A stretch of DNA of 33,456 nt from Bacteroidota bacterium. GTDB taxonomy: Bacteria > Bacteroidota > Bacteroidia > Sphingobacteriales > Sphingobacteriaceae. Shown piece by piece: positions 1 to 8,173 of this stretch; positions within the stretch are counted from its first letter, which is position 1; each line of letters opens with the position of its first letter. The stretch spans positions 1-33,456 of the forward strand of contig JABDGE010000040.1 in NCBI GenBank assembly GCA_013286235.1. Direction: 5' to 3'. The position numbers and the translations under genes were made by a program. The notes under the pieces are model-generated. The model had not been told where the DNA came from, ran no database searches, and was given only the letters and a program-made list of their open reading frames with translations.

Positions 1-51
1 ACCCGCGACCGTTAAGGTCACACAGCCAATTAGTAATTTTTTCATTTCCAT
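1..51 (-). CDS. N-terminus of an exported protein, cut by the window edge
   Basis: Only the first 17 codons are present, reading MEMKKLLIGCVTLTVAG from an ATG at 51. Two lysines followed by a hydrophobic run look like the start of a signal peptide. L-I-G-C resembles a lipobox, but it comes only about eight residues after the second Met, which is early for a lipoprotein signal, so a Sec signal peptide continuing past the edge is as likely. A second ATG two codons in (43-45) could be the true start. No Shine-Dalgarno is visible. It lies downstream of P1 on the same strand, but about 420 bp separates them, so it is probably its own transcription unit. Function cannot be told. Confidence 0.5.
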   Translation of the reverse strand, partial: MEMKKLLIGCVTLTVAG

Positions 52-444
52 AAAAGTGAGTTTTTTAAAATTAATGTTAGTTTGAGTCCTAAATCTAAAC
101 AATTCCGGCGATAATATAAAAGGAATCGCCAAAAAGAAATAAAATAATACTATTAATAGCATAAAATTACATTTAATGTAACCTTCACTTTCGTTTCGGT
201 TAACACCATCTAAAAGAGGTTTTTAGGATTGGAAAAATGGCTGATCCCGAGGTTATCCCGATCACGAAAGTAATCTCCCTTTCAGCGGGATTGGAGATAT
301 TATTTATGAGATTTGAGACAATTGATCTTGTAAAAAATGAAATGTCTCATATCGCTTCCGCTTTGGACTTTCTGCTTTCAGCTTTCCCTTAAACTATTCA
401 CTATAGCTATCTGGACCACTGCTAACTGCCACTCGCCATTCTCC
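52..444. other. Gene-free spacer between P1 and the edge gene
   Basis: AT-rich sequence with no credible coding frame. It holds two perfect short inverted repeats: CTATTAATAG at 150-159 and TTACAT-tta-ATGTAA at 167-181. Both lie upstream of the minus-strand edge gene, where an operator could sit. Nearer P1 there is a pyrimidine-rich stretch and an ACTGCCACTC-type run (about 400-440) of the kind also seen in other spacers of the array. I found no convincing TAnnTTTG promoter on the minus strand. Confidence 0.5.
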
Positions 445-468
445 ACTCCCCCTTTAGGGGACTGGGGG
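445..468. repeat. REP-like palindrome after the P1 stop codon
   Basis: A CCCC-ttta-GGGG hairpin followed by CTGGGGG, a slightly degenerate copy of the motif found right after the stop codons of P7 and P8. On the coding strand it lies 3 nt past the P1 stop. It may act as a transcript 3' end, or may simply be a dispersed REP copy. Confidence 0.6.
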
Positions 469-471
469 CCA

Positions 472-2853
472 CTACTCCGTCTTCAAGCTCTTCACGGGGT
501 TAGCCAATGCCGCTTTGATGCTTTGGTAGCTCACCGTAAGCATGGTAACCGCCAGCGCGCCTACGCCGGCCGAGGCAAATATCCACCACGCGATGGTTGA
601 GCGGTATTGATAATGCAGCAGCCACTGGTGCATAAAATACCAGGCCAGCGGCATTGCAATAAGGAGTGAAATACATACCAACATGATAAAATCCATGGAA
701 AGCAGGCCCCATACGTTTAATACGGTTGCGCCTAACACCTTGCGGACGCCGATCTCCTTAATGCGCTGCTCGGCCATGAATGATGCCATGCCGAACAAAC
801 CCAGGCAGCTTATAAAAATGGCCAGCCCGGCAAAAAAGCTTGCAAGGGTTCCGATGCGTTCCTCATCGCCGAATTTTTTATTGTACTCCTCGTCGACAAA
901 CTGGTATTCGAAAGGTTGTGCCGGGTTATAGGTTTTAAATACCGATGCGATCTTGTCCAAAGCCTGGTTTGCGCTCATCCGGGGATTTATTTTCAACAAT
1001 ACAACACCACCCGGGTCTTTTGACAGGAAATAAATAGTCGGCCTTACCGGCTCATAGGGCGAGTCGTTCACCAAATCCTTTACGACCCCGATGATCCTGA
1101 ACTTTTGATTGTAATAGCTGATGCTTTGGCTGGTCGGATCGCTCAAGCCCATAAATTTAATGGCCGTTTCGTTTACAATCACTGCAGCGGAATCGGTTAA
1201 AAACTCCTTCGAGAAGTCCCGTCCCGCGGCAATCGTCCAACCGATGGTTTTACCATAATCGTACGACACACTGTTTTGCGGGAAGTCAACACTCAGGTTA
1301 GGGTCTTTTCCTGGCCATTGTACGGCACTGGTGCTGCTGGCGTTGGCTGTGGGCGACGACCCGGCTTCGGCAATGGACGTTATGGCCCCGGTCTTAAACA
1401 GGTCGGCCCTCACCGCTTCAAAATTTTTATGGATATCATCGGTAACCATCGGCAGAGCCACCAACCCCTCGCGCCCATACCCTATCGGCCTGTTTTTGGC
1501 AAACTGTATCTGCCGGAAAACCACGATCGTCCCAATGATCAATACCACCGAAACGGCGAACTGGAGCACCACCAGGACTTTGCGCGGGATAGCTGCCAGC
1601 TTCCCTACCCTGAAGCTGCCCTTCAGCACTTTTACTGGTTTAAAAGACGACAGGTAGAATGCAGGGTAGCTGCCGGTGATCAACCCGGTAGTCAGGCTAA
1701 AACCAAGGCACATCACCCAAAACAGCGGACTACTCCATAAAATCGCCATCTCTTTACCGGCCACGCTGTTAAAAAATGGCAGGCTCAGCTGCACCAGCAA
1801 CAAGGATATGCCAAAAGCCAGCAGTACACACAAAAGTGATTCACCAAAAAACTGGTACACCAGCTGGCTCCGCAATGAACCGATCGCTTTGCGGATACCC
1901 ACCTCGCGGGCACGTTTTTCGGAACGGGCGGTGCTCAGGTTCATAAAATTGATACAGGCAAGCAACAGCACAAACATGCCGATGATACCGAAAAGCCAAA
2001 CGTATTGTATGGCCCCGCCGGTGTTTTTGCCGTCTTTAAACTCGTCGTTGAGGTGCCATTTGCGCATTGGGAACAGGAAAAGCGCCGGCTTCTTTTTAGC
2101 TAATTGAGCACTTACGTGGTGCAGTTTTACATCGCGTATCTTTAAGGAAACTGCGTCCATGTCTACATTATCGGCCAGCACCACATAAAGCGATAGAAAA
2201 TTCGGCCGCCATGGTTCGCTCATTTGGCCGAGCTGGTTTATGTTATAAAACATTTGCCATGGCGCTATAAAATCCAGGTTTGCAAAAACGGAGTTTTTGG
2301 GCAAGTCGTCATAAACGCCGCCAACCTTCACGTTGGTCTGATTATCCATTTTCATCGTTTTGCCCATAGGGTCGGCGTCGCCAAAATAGGCTATCGTAGT
2401 CGACCGGGAAATCAATACTGACGACGGATCGCTCAAGGCGTCTTTATTTCCTTTAAGCAGTTTTAGCGAAAACATGTCAGGCGCCTGTGCTTCCATAAAC
2501 GCGCCTTGTTTGGTTAGCTTTTTCTCCCCAACGGTCAGAATATGGCCGTTTGTACCGGTACCCATCACCACTTCCTTAAAGTCGCTGCCATAGCTTTTGC
2601 GCAGCTCCGCCGCCAGCGGGTAAGGCACCTGGAACCAGGTTTGCACTTCGCCGTTATTGGTAACGTTTTGAATTACCTGCGCTATGCGGTCGTAATTTTT
2701 GTGGTATTTGTTGAACGTCAGTTCATCATATATCCACAGGCCGATCAATATTACTACGGCCATGCCCACGGCAAGGCCGCCAATGTTGATGAGCGAGGAT
2801 ACCTTGTTTTTGATAAGGTTCCTCCATGCGATTTTGAAATAGTTAGTTATCAT
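472..2853 (-). CDS. P1: two-half MacB/FtsX-like ABC transporter permease (class A)
   Basis: The 793-residue integral membrane subunit of an ABC system of the MacB/FtsX type. In such systems a cytoplasmic ATPase drives movements of the periplasmic domains (export of peptides, lipids or drugs, or mechanotransmission); the substrate here is unknown. Layout: helix 1 at about 21-41, periplasmic core 1 at 45-280, helices at 285-305, 335-358 and 375-398, a linker helix at 425-446, periplasmic core 2 at 450-665, and helices at 672-692, 718-740 and 753-775. Putative ATPase-coupling segments are KRAREVGIRKAIGS (313-326) and QRIKEIGVRKVLGA (696-709). Each half closes with an NPV/KPV-x-x-LK motif, consistent with an internal duplication. 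It is the last gene of the array and is closest to P7 (both have LAAI after the first half). Start is ATG at 2853; its TGA-generating context overlaps an upstream mini-ORF. Confidence 0.93.
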   Translation of the reverse strand: MITNYFKIAWRNLIKNKVSSLINIGGLAVGMAVVILIGLWIYDELTFNKYHKNYDRIAQVIQNVTNNGEVQTWFQVPYPLAAELRKSYGSDFKEVVMGTGTNGHILTVGEKKLTKQGAFMEAQAPDMFSLKLLKGNKDALSDPSSVLISRSTTIAYFGDADPMGKTMKMDNQTNVKVGGVYDDLPKNSVFANLDFIAPWQMFYNINQLGQMSEPWRPNFLSLYVVLADNVDMDAVSLKIRDVKLHHVSAQLAKKKPALFLFPMRKWHLNDEFKDGKNTGGAIQYVWLFGIIGMFVLLLACINFMNLSTARSEKRAREVGIRKAIGSLRSQLVYQFFGESLLCVLLAFGISLLLVQLSLPFFNSVAGKEMAILWSSPLFWVMCLGFSLTTGLITGSYPAFYLSSFKPVKVLKGSFRVGKLAAIPRKVLVVLQFAVSVVLIIGTIVVFRQIQFAKNRPIGYGREGLVALPMVTDDIHKNFEAVRADLFKTGAITSIAEAGSSPTANASSTSAVQWPGKDPNLSVDFPQNSVSYDYGKTIGWTIAAGRDFSKEFLTDSAAVIVNETAIKFMGLSDPTSQSISYYNQKFRIIGVVKDLVNDSPYEPVRPTIYFLSKDPGGVVLLKINPRMSANQALDKIASVFKTYNPAQPFEYQFVDEEYNKKFGDEERIGTLASFFAGLAIFISCLGLFGMASFMAEQRIKEIGVRKVLGATVLNVWGLLSMDFIMLVCISLLIAMPLAWYFMHQWLLHYQYRSTIAWWIFASAGVGALAVTMLTVSYQSIKAALANPVKSLKTE

Positions 2854-2858
2854 GGTTG

Positions 2859-2882
2859 GTTCATTAGTTCATTAGTTCATTG
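2859..2882 (-). repeat. Octamer satellite in the P1 leader (3 copies)
   Basis: Three perfect-period 8-bp units (GTTCATTA, GTTCATTA, GTTCATTG on the plus strand), starting 5 nt upstream of the P1 ATG. On the coding strand each unit holds ATG-AAC. The first two frames close at TAA and the last reads ATG AAC CAA CCA TGA, its TGA overlapping the P1 ATG. A fourth, degraded unit (GTCTGAAC) follows at 2883-2890. Confidence 0.85.
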
Positions 2883-2890
2883 GTCTGAAC

Positions 2891-2960
2891 TAGAATCTTT
2901 AGAATTAAAGAATTTTTAGAATTTGGCGAGATGATCAATCATTCTGTTAATTCAATAGAT
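2891..2960 (-). repeat. AATTC-rich spacer module shared with the P9 leader
   Basis: On the coding strand AATTCT recurs about every 9-10 bp. The same block (GAATTAAAGAATTTTT, then GAATTTG, TCAATCATTCT and TTAATTCAA in order) occurs upstream of P9 at about 23216-23280, so the two spacers are homologous. No promoter consensus is evident in it. Confidence 0.6.
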
Positions 2961-2967
2961 TCCACAA

Positions 2968-2985
2968 TCCCGATAGCTATCGGGA
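2968..2985. repeat. 18-bp perfect palindrome after the P2 stop codon
   Basis: TCCCGATAGCTATCGGGA is fully self-complementary and lies 10 bp past the P2 stop on the coding strand. A related copy with a different centre follows P5 (10638-10655), and a third TCCCG...CGGGA palindrome follows P3. It could form a 3'-end hairpin; there is no clear U-tract. Confidence 0.7.
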
Positions 2986-2995
2986 CGAGTTCCGA

Positions 2996-5407
2996 CTACT
3001 CGCTTCTCAGGCTCCTCACAGGGTTAGCCAACGCCGCCTTCATACATTGGGCTATTATCAAAACAAAAGCCGTCGCCAGTATAAAAAGGCATGCAAACAC
3101 GTACAATGTAACATTTTGTTGAACACGATAAACATAGTTTTCAAGCCACCTTGTAGTTATTAAGTACGCCAGCGGCCAGGCAATAGCGTTGGCTATCAAT
3201 ATTAAAAAGCCGTATTCCTTCAGAAAAATGGAAAGGATATTTTTCACACCGGCGCCAAGCACTTTTCGTACGGCAATCTCCTTTGTGCGTTTGGTTAGCG
3301 TAAATGCAACCACCCCAAAAATCCCGGTGAAAATGATAACCAGGTTCAGTACTGTGCCAATGTCAGCGGCTTTCTTTAGCTGTAATTCGGATTGATAAAT
3401 TGCCTTGAATTTGTCGTCCATAAAACTGTATTCAAAACCGGTTTCGGGGAACAGCTCCCTACATTTTTCCTGTATGGAAGTTATCGTATTTGCAATTCCG
3501 GCAGGTTGGATTTTAATTGAAAAATAACGGTAGGAACGTGTAAAGGACTCATTCAGGCCTGCTATGATCATGGGCTGTATCTCTTTTTGCATGGATTCGA
3601 AATGAAAATCCTTCACTACCCCCGCAACAGTTTCGATGGGACCTGCCGGGCCGCCCAACCGTATGGTTTTACCGACAGCTGATGTCCATCCCAAAGTTTT
3701 TACCGCCGTTTCGTTCATCACAATGCGGCCGGACCTGTATTCGCTGTTGTCCGGCTGTAAAAAAATCCCTTCTTTGATATCGAGTCCATAAACTTTTGAG
3801 AAGCCGGCGTCGGCCGCAAGCATGATCATACTGGTAAAATCAGTATGGCCCGGCGAATAAACGTTTACATTGCCGCCCTCGCTGCCATCAGGTATATCGT
3901 AGGAGAGCGAAATGCTTTTGACACCCGGCACCTGCATCAAGCCGCTTTTTAGATTTTCCATCCTAACCACCCCCGCGGAATCCGAAGCCCGGGGAAGCGA
4001 CGACACAATCATCACCTGGTCTTTCTTAAAGCCGATGTCTTTGTTGAAAATGTATGCTACCTGCCGGGATATATTGATAGCCCCGATGAAAACGACGATG
4101 GCAAGCGTAAACTGAACGATGAGCAGGGATTTGCGAAGCGTTAAGCCCGCGCCAACCGAATCCATCTTCCCTTTGACGGCATTGACTACATTTGAGGAGC
4201 TTAATACGAATGCCGGGTAGATTCCCGAAACAAAACCCACCGACATGGTCAATCCTGCAATTAAACACCATTTACCAGCGCCGAATTGCCGGTAATCGTC
4301 CAGCCTCGTATTTAAGAGCAGGTTAAAAACAGGCACCAGCAATTGATATAGCTGCAGCGATAATAAAACAGCGATAGTGGTGAGCATCGATGCTTCCAGC
4401 ATGTACTGAACGATGATCTGCACCTTTGAGCCACCAAACACTTTCCGCAGGCCAATTTCCTTAAGGCGGTGCATCGAGGTGCCGATGCTTATATTGATAA
4501 AATTGATAATAGCCAGCAACAATATAAACGCAGCAATCAGCGACAATGTGGTGACCATATTTTGCACAGCGCCGTTGTTTTGTTTTAAGTAATAGTCTTT
4601 CATTGCGGATAGTGCAGCCTGCAGGTTATCTTTAACAAATGCAGGCTGATACTTTGAAAGCGTATTTGCAAGGGGCCTGGCGAGATCGTTCGCAGTCACG
4701 CCTTTTTTCAACTGGAGCATGCTCACCATAAAAACGTTCGACCAGTTGTTTCCTTTATCGCCCCCCTGGAAATATTGGTTGGCTTCCATCGGCAGGTAAA
4801 CCTGGCAAGTGCTGAGTGTGAAATTGGTAACGGTATTAAAAGGCGGATCTCTTAACACCGCGGATATGATAAAGCTATGTTTACCACCGTCGGCCGGGGT
4901 TTGAACGGTCAGTGTTTCGCCGACAACATTCGTCCGTCCGAAAAACTTTAATGCCAGTTCTTCGGTTACAACTGCCGATTGATTGTCAATAAACGCCCTT
5001 CGAGGGTTGCCCTGCAGCAATTGGAAGCCATACATCGATACAAGGGTGGTGTCGCCAACGTATATCTGCGTACGAAAATGTTTATTCCCCGCGGATACGA
5101 TGTTGGACACAGGGTCGAACCGGTAGTAATTTTCAACCAGGTTTGGATATTCGTCCTTTATCGTTTTCGCCAACGGCCCGAGGGTGGCAACCGGCGAACC
5201 CATATTCTCCTGCTTCCATTTACTTTTAATAACATATTGGCTTGCGATGTTCTTTATCGTCGAATTTACCGCATACTGGTTCAGCACGTAAATACCAATC
5301 AGCATAGAGAAGGTGAGCCCGATGGAAAGACACAGTATATTCAATGCCGAAAAGCCCTTGTTCCGCCACAGATTACGCCACGCTATTTTCAGATAATTGA
5401 AGATCAT
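2996..5407 (-). CDS. P2: divergent MacB/FtsX-like ABC transporter permease
   Basis: An 803-residue membrane protein with the same fold order as P1: helix at about 22-42, periplasmic core, helices at 283-304, 333-360 and 379-401, linker helix at 427-447, second core, helices at 685-705, 727-750 and 766-787. Coupling motifs are HRLKEIGLRKVFGG (313-326) and KRTKEIAVRKVLGA (706-719). The end is NPVRSLRSE. It fits neither class: the first helix lacks both the WIWDE exit of class A and the CC pair of class B, and the mid-protein KPV-x-x-LK motif is altered to NVVNAVKG. The divergence is greatest in the periplasmic cores, so it probably serves a distinct partner or substrate. Start is ATG at 5407, overlapped by the TGA of a two-codon mini-ORF (ATG AGA TGA). 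Confidence 0.92.
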   Translation of the reverse strand: MIFNYLKIAWRNLWRNKGFSALNILCLSIGLTFSMLIGIYVLNQYAVNSTIKNIASQYVIKSKWKQENMGSPVATLGPLAKTIKDEYPNLVENYYRFDPVSNIVSAGNKHFRTQIYVGDTTLVSMYGFQLLQGNPRRAFIDNQSAVVTEELALKFFGRTNVVGETLTVQTPADGGKHSFIISAVLRDPPFNTVTNFTLSTCQVYLPMEANQYFQGGDKGNNWSNVFMVSMLQLKKGVTANDLARPLANTLSKYQPAFVKDNLQAALSAMKDYYLKQNNGAVQNMVTTLSLIAAFILLLAIINFINISIGTSMHRLKEIGLRKVFGGSKVQIIVQYMLEASMLTTIAVLLSLQLYQLLVPVFNLLLNTRLDDYRQFGAGKWCLIAGLTMSVGFVSGIYPAFVLSSSNVVNAVKGKMDSVGAGLTLRKSLLIVQFTLAIVVFIGAINISRQVAYIFNKDIGFKKDQVMIVSSLPRASDSAGVVRMENLKSGLMQVPGVKSISLSYDIPDGSEGGNVNVYSPGHTDFTSMIMLAADAGFSKVYGLDIKEGIFLQPDNSEYRSGRIVMNETAVKTLGWTSAVGKTIRLGGPAGPIETVAGVVKDFHFESMQKEIQPMIIAGLNESFTRSYRYFSIKIQPAGIANTITSIQEKCRELFPETGFEYSFMDDKFKAIYQSELQLKKAADIGTVLNLVIIFTGIFGVVAFTLTKRTKEIAVRKVLGAGVKNILSIFLKEYGFLILIANAIAWPLAYLITTRWLENYVYRVQQNVTLYVFACLFILATAFVLIIAQCMKAALANPVRSLRSE

Positions 5408-5414
5408 CTCATTG

Positions 5415-5454
5415 GTTCACTGGTTCATTAGTTCATTGGCTCACTCGTTCATTG
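5415..5454 (-). repeat. Octamer satellite in the P2 leader (5 copies)
   Basis: Units on the plus strand are GTTCACTG, GTTCATTA, GTTCATTG, GCTCACTC and GTTCATTG. The 8 bp before them (TCTCATTG, 5407-5414), which include the last base of the start codon, look like a sixth degraded unit. On the coding strand the last mini-ORF (ATG AGA TGA) overlaps the P2 start. Confidence 0.85.
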
Positions 5455-5527
5455 GTCAATGGCCTTATTTCAGGCTTGAACTTTCATCATTCGGTACTCC
5501 GGTCTTCCGAACATCTGCACATCCGCA

Positions 5528-5543
5528 TCCCGCACGTGCGGGA
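5528..5543. repeat. 16-bp perfect palindrome after the P3 stop codon
   Basis: TCCCGCACGTGCGGGA, 12 bp past the P3 stop on the coding strand, embedded in GATGTGCG/GGATGTGC-type 8-bp units on both sides. It is similar in frame (TCCCG...CGGGA) to the palindromes after P2 and P5. Confidence 0.65.
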
Positions 5544-5555
5544 CACATCCGCACA

Positions 5556-7973
5556 TCATTCTGTTTTCAGGCTCTTAACCGGGTTTGCCAATGCCGTCTT
5601 TATAGCTTCATAGCTCAATACCGCGAACGCCAGCAATACCGAAATTGCTGCGGCCAGTGCAAATATCCACCACGACAGATCAACGCGGTAGGCAAAGTCA
5701 AGCAGCCAGCTGTGCATGGCATACCAGCCTAACGGTACAGCAACAAAAAAAGCAAGTGTCACCAGCTTCATAAAATCCATCGCAAATAAAGATACAAGAC
5801 TGCCCATGGATGCGCCCAATACCTTTCGAACGCCAAACTCCTTGATGCGCTGCTCCGCCGAAAAAATCACCAATCCCAGTAAGCCGAGGCTCGAGATCAG
5901 GATGGCGGCGATGGCGAAAATGATTGACAGTTTCGAAATCACCTGTTCGCTGCTGTACAACTTTTTATATTCCGCGTCGGCAAACTGGTAGTCGAAGGGA
6001 TAGTTGGGATTGATGTCGCCATAAACTTTCGCCAGGCTTTCCAGCGCCTGCTGCGTCTGGCCGTTTTGTGTGCGGATAAGAATTACTCCAAAATTCTCAC
6101 TTTCCTTCACATCAAGCAGCACCGGCTTTATCACCTCCCGCAGCGATTGGGTATGGTAATCTTGCACAACACCGATGATGTGTCCTTTCTTGTTCCAGGC
6201 ATAAACTTGCTGACCGATAGGGTTTGCCATGCCCATTTCCTTCGCGGCCTCCTGGTTGATTAAAAACGCATCGGTTGAATCCGTGGCGATGGCCGGTGAA
6301 AAATCCCTGCCCTGCACCACCTTCAGCTTCATGAGCTTTACAAAATCGAAGCCTACCGACGCGGGCTTAACGCCGACAGTTGAGTTATTTGGTTTGCCCT
6401 GCCAGCCTATTTCGTTGTCGGCAACGATAAAATCCATGGCATGCGGCGCCTCGGTGCTCCTGTCGACCGTTGCTATCCCGGGCATTTTCATAGCCTCCTG
6501 CTTAAACAGCAAATAGTTGTTTTTCTTTGCCAATTCGCCCTCAATACGCACATATACCAGGTTTTCGCGGTCATAACCGAGATGCTTATTTTCGATATAG
6601 CTGGTTTGGCGGGTGATGACAATGGTTGCGATCAGCAATACGATGGAGAGCACAAACTGGAAAACTGTTAAGCCCTTGCGGAACCATACGGCGGAGCTGC
6701 TGAACCGTACCACACCTTTTAAGACGCTCACCGGCTTTAACGCGGAGAGATAAAGTGCAGGATAGCTGCCGGCGATGATACCGGTTACCAGGGTAACAAT
6801 GGTTAACGATAACCAGAACGAAGGATCGGCGATGGGCGCTCCGAATTGCTTGCCCGTAAAGCTGTTGAACTCCGGCAAAAACGCTTGGAGCAATATTACC
6901 GATAAGAGCATAGCCAGGAACGCATAGAGCAATGATTCACCATAAAACTGGAAAATGAGGGTAGTGCGGGTTGAGCCGGCTACCTTCCGTACCCCAACTT
7001 CTTTGGCGCGTTTTACTGAGCGGGCGGTGGCCAGGTTCATAAAGTTGATGCAGGCGATCACAAGGATAAAAATAGCCACTTCGCTGAATATCTTTACATA
7101 TTCGATGCGGCCACCTGATGGCTTGCCGTTTACGAAATTATCATGAAGGTACTGGTCGCCAAAACGCTGCAGGCCAAACTGTGTCTTAACACCTTTGGTT
7201 AGCCCAAGCCGCGGCGCCATAAAGGCATTGATCTTGGCAGTAACACGCGCTATGTCGGCGTTATCTGCTATGCGGATATAGGTTTGAAAATTGTTGGATG
7301 ACCAATCTGCCATTCCCTTTTGAACATCCCAATTCAACAAGAAATCAAACTTGAGGGAACTTTGCCGGGAGACGTCTTCAAATACAGCGCCAACCAAAAA
7401 GCTGCGCTTATTTTCGTAACGCATGCTTTTACCAATAGCGTTTTGTGGGCTGCCAAAAAAAGCCTCGGCCATTTTGCGCGAAATGGCCATGGTGCTTATA
7501 TTTTGAAGGGCGGTATTGGCATTGCCCGCAATAATAGGATAACTGAACATTTTGAAAAAGTCTCTGCCCGCACGAGAGCCTTCCAGCTTCATCTTCTTTT
7601 CGCCCACCTGGAACGTTTCCGGGTGCCCCCAGGGCAATTCATAACCTGTGGCATAAAACGTTATGTCCTTAATTTCCGGAATGGTTCGCGTAATATCCTC
7701 CATCAAGAAAGTCGGGGTGTTGGTTTTTTTATCATAGCCTAAACCCGATGTGTAACCTCCGTCTACATTTCCGTTTGAGGAAACCGTTTCGTAAACCGTA
7801 TATAGGATTTTTCCGTTACGATGAAAATTGTCGATGCCTTTTTCATCCCGCACCCACAGAAAAATAAACATGCAGCAGGTTATGCCCAGCGCCAGGCCGG
7901 TAACATTGATCAGCGTATGGCTTTTATGCCTCACCACCTGCCGCCAGGCGATTTTTATGTAATTCCTTATCAT
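5556..7973 (-). CDS. P3: MacB/FtsX-like ABC transporter permease (class B)
   Basis: An 805-residue permease. Helix 1 (about 22-41) carries the C-C pair (ITCCMFIFLW) shared by class B members P4, P5 and P10. Later helices lie at about 295-315, 345-366, 387-408, a linker at 433-455, then 679-705, 731-752 and 768-790. Coupling motifs are KRAKEVGVRKVAGS (321-334) and QRIKEFGVRKVLGA (708-721). The first transmembrane block (ACINFMNLATARSVKRAKEV) is close to that of class A, so this gene looks intermediate between the classes. It ends in NPVKSLKTE, identical to the P1 tail. Start is ATG at 7973; the nearest leader mini-ORF stops 6 nt before it rather than overlapping it. Confidence 0.92.
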   Translation of the reverse strand: MIRNYIKIAWRQVVRHKSHTLINVTGLALGITCCMFIFLWVRDEKGIDNFHRNGKILYTVYETVSSNGNVDGGYTSGLGYDKKTNTPTFLMEDITRTIPEIKDITFYATGYELPWGHPETFQVGEKKMKLEGSRAGRDFFKMFSYPIIAGNANTALQNISTMAISRKMAEAFFGSPQNAIGKSMRYENKRSFLVGAVFEDVSRQSSLKFDFLLNWDVQKGMADWSSNNFQTYIRIADNADIARVTAKINAFMAPRLGLTKGVKTQFGLQRFGDQYLHDNFVNGKPSGGRIEYVKIFSEVAIFILVIACINFMNLATARSVKRAKEVGVRKVAGSTRTTLIFQFYGESLLYAFLAMLLSVILLQAFLPEFNSFTGKQFGAPIADPSFWLSLTIVTLVTGIIAGSYPALYLSALKPVSVLKGVVRFSSSAVWFRKGLTVFQFVLSIVLLIATIVITRQTSYIENKHLGYDRENLVYVRIEGELAKKNNYLLFKQEAMKMPGIATVDRSTEAPHAMDFIVADNEIGWQGKPNNSTVGVKPASVGFDFVKLMKLKVVQGRDFSPAIATDSTDAFLINQEAAKEMGMANPIGQQVYAWNKKGHIIGVVQDYHTQSLREVIKPVLLDVKESENFGVILIRTQNGQTQQALESLAKVYGDINPNYPFDYQFADAEYKKLYSSEQVISKLSIIFAIAAILISSLGLLGLVIFSAEQRIKEFGVRKVLGASMGSLVSLFAMDFMKLVTLAFFVAVPLGWYAMHSWLLDFAYRVDLSWWIFALAAAISVLLAFAVLSYEAIKTALANPVKSLKTE

Positions 7974-7980
7974 CGTATTA

Positions 7981-8020
7981 GTTCATTAGTTCATTGGTTC
8001 ACTTGTTCATTAGTTCATTG
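7981..8020 (-). repeat. Octamer satellite in the P3 leader (5 copies)
   Basis: Plus-strand units GTTCATTA, GTTCATTG, GTTCACTT, GTTCATTA and GTTCATTG are in exact 8-bp register. On the coding strand the last unit reads ATG AAC TAA, with the stop 6 nt before the P3 start. Confidence 0.85.
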
Positions 8021-8173
8021 GTGAATGCGGGTTTTCGACCTTTAGTTTTCCGTACTTCAGGTCTTCCCGATTTCCGTCTTCGGTCTTCCCAACTTTCCGA
8101 TTTTCCGACTTAAAACTGCCACTGCCAACTGCACTGTTACCCCTCCTAATGTCCAGTCTCTAATCACTAAAAT
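8021..8173 (-). repeat. Purine-rich degenerate 8-bp repeats in the P4-P3 spacer
   Basis: On the coding strand there is a run of units such as GTCGGAAA, ATCGGAAA, GTTGGGAA and GACCGAAG at roughly 8-bp spacing (about 8036-8110), preceded by a GGCAGTTGGCAGTGGCAGT run (about 8112-8136). No gene, and no clear promoter motif or palindrome after the P4 stop. Confidence 0.5.

Noticed and set aside
337..600. Plus-strand open frame across the end of P1
   Set aside because: It runs antisense to the P1 C-terminus and through the REP repeat; the conserved P1 tail shows that the minus strand is coding.
2859..2882. Octamer repeats as an attachment site or phage integration scar
   Set aside because: They recur at the same place before eight genes and no integrase or tRNA is present.
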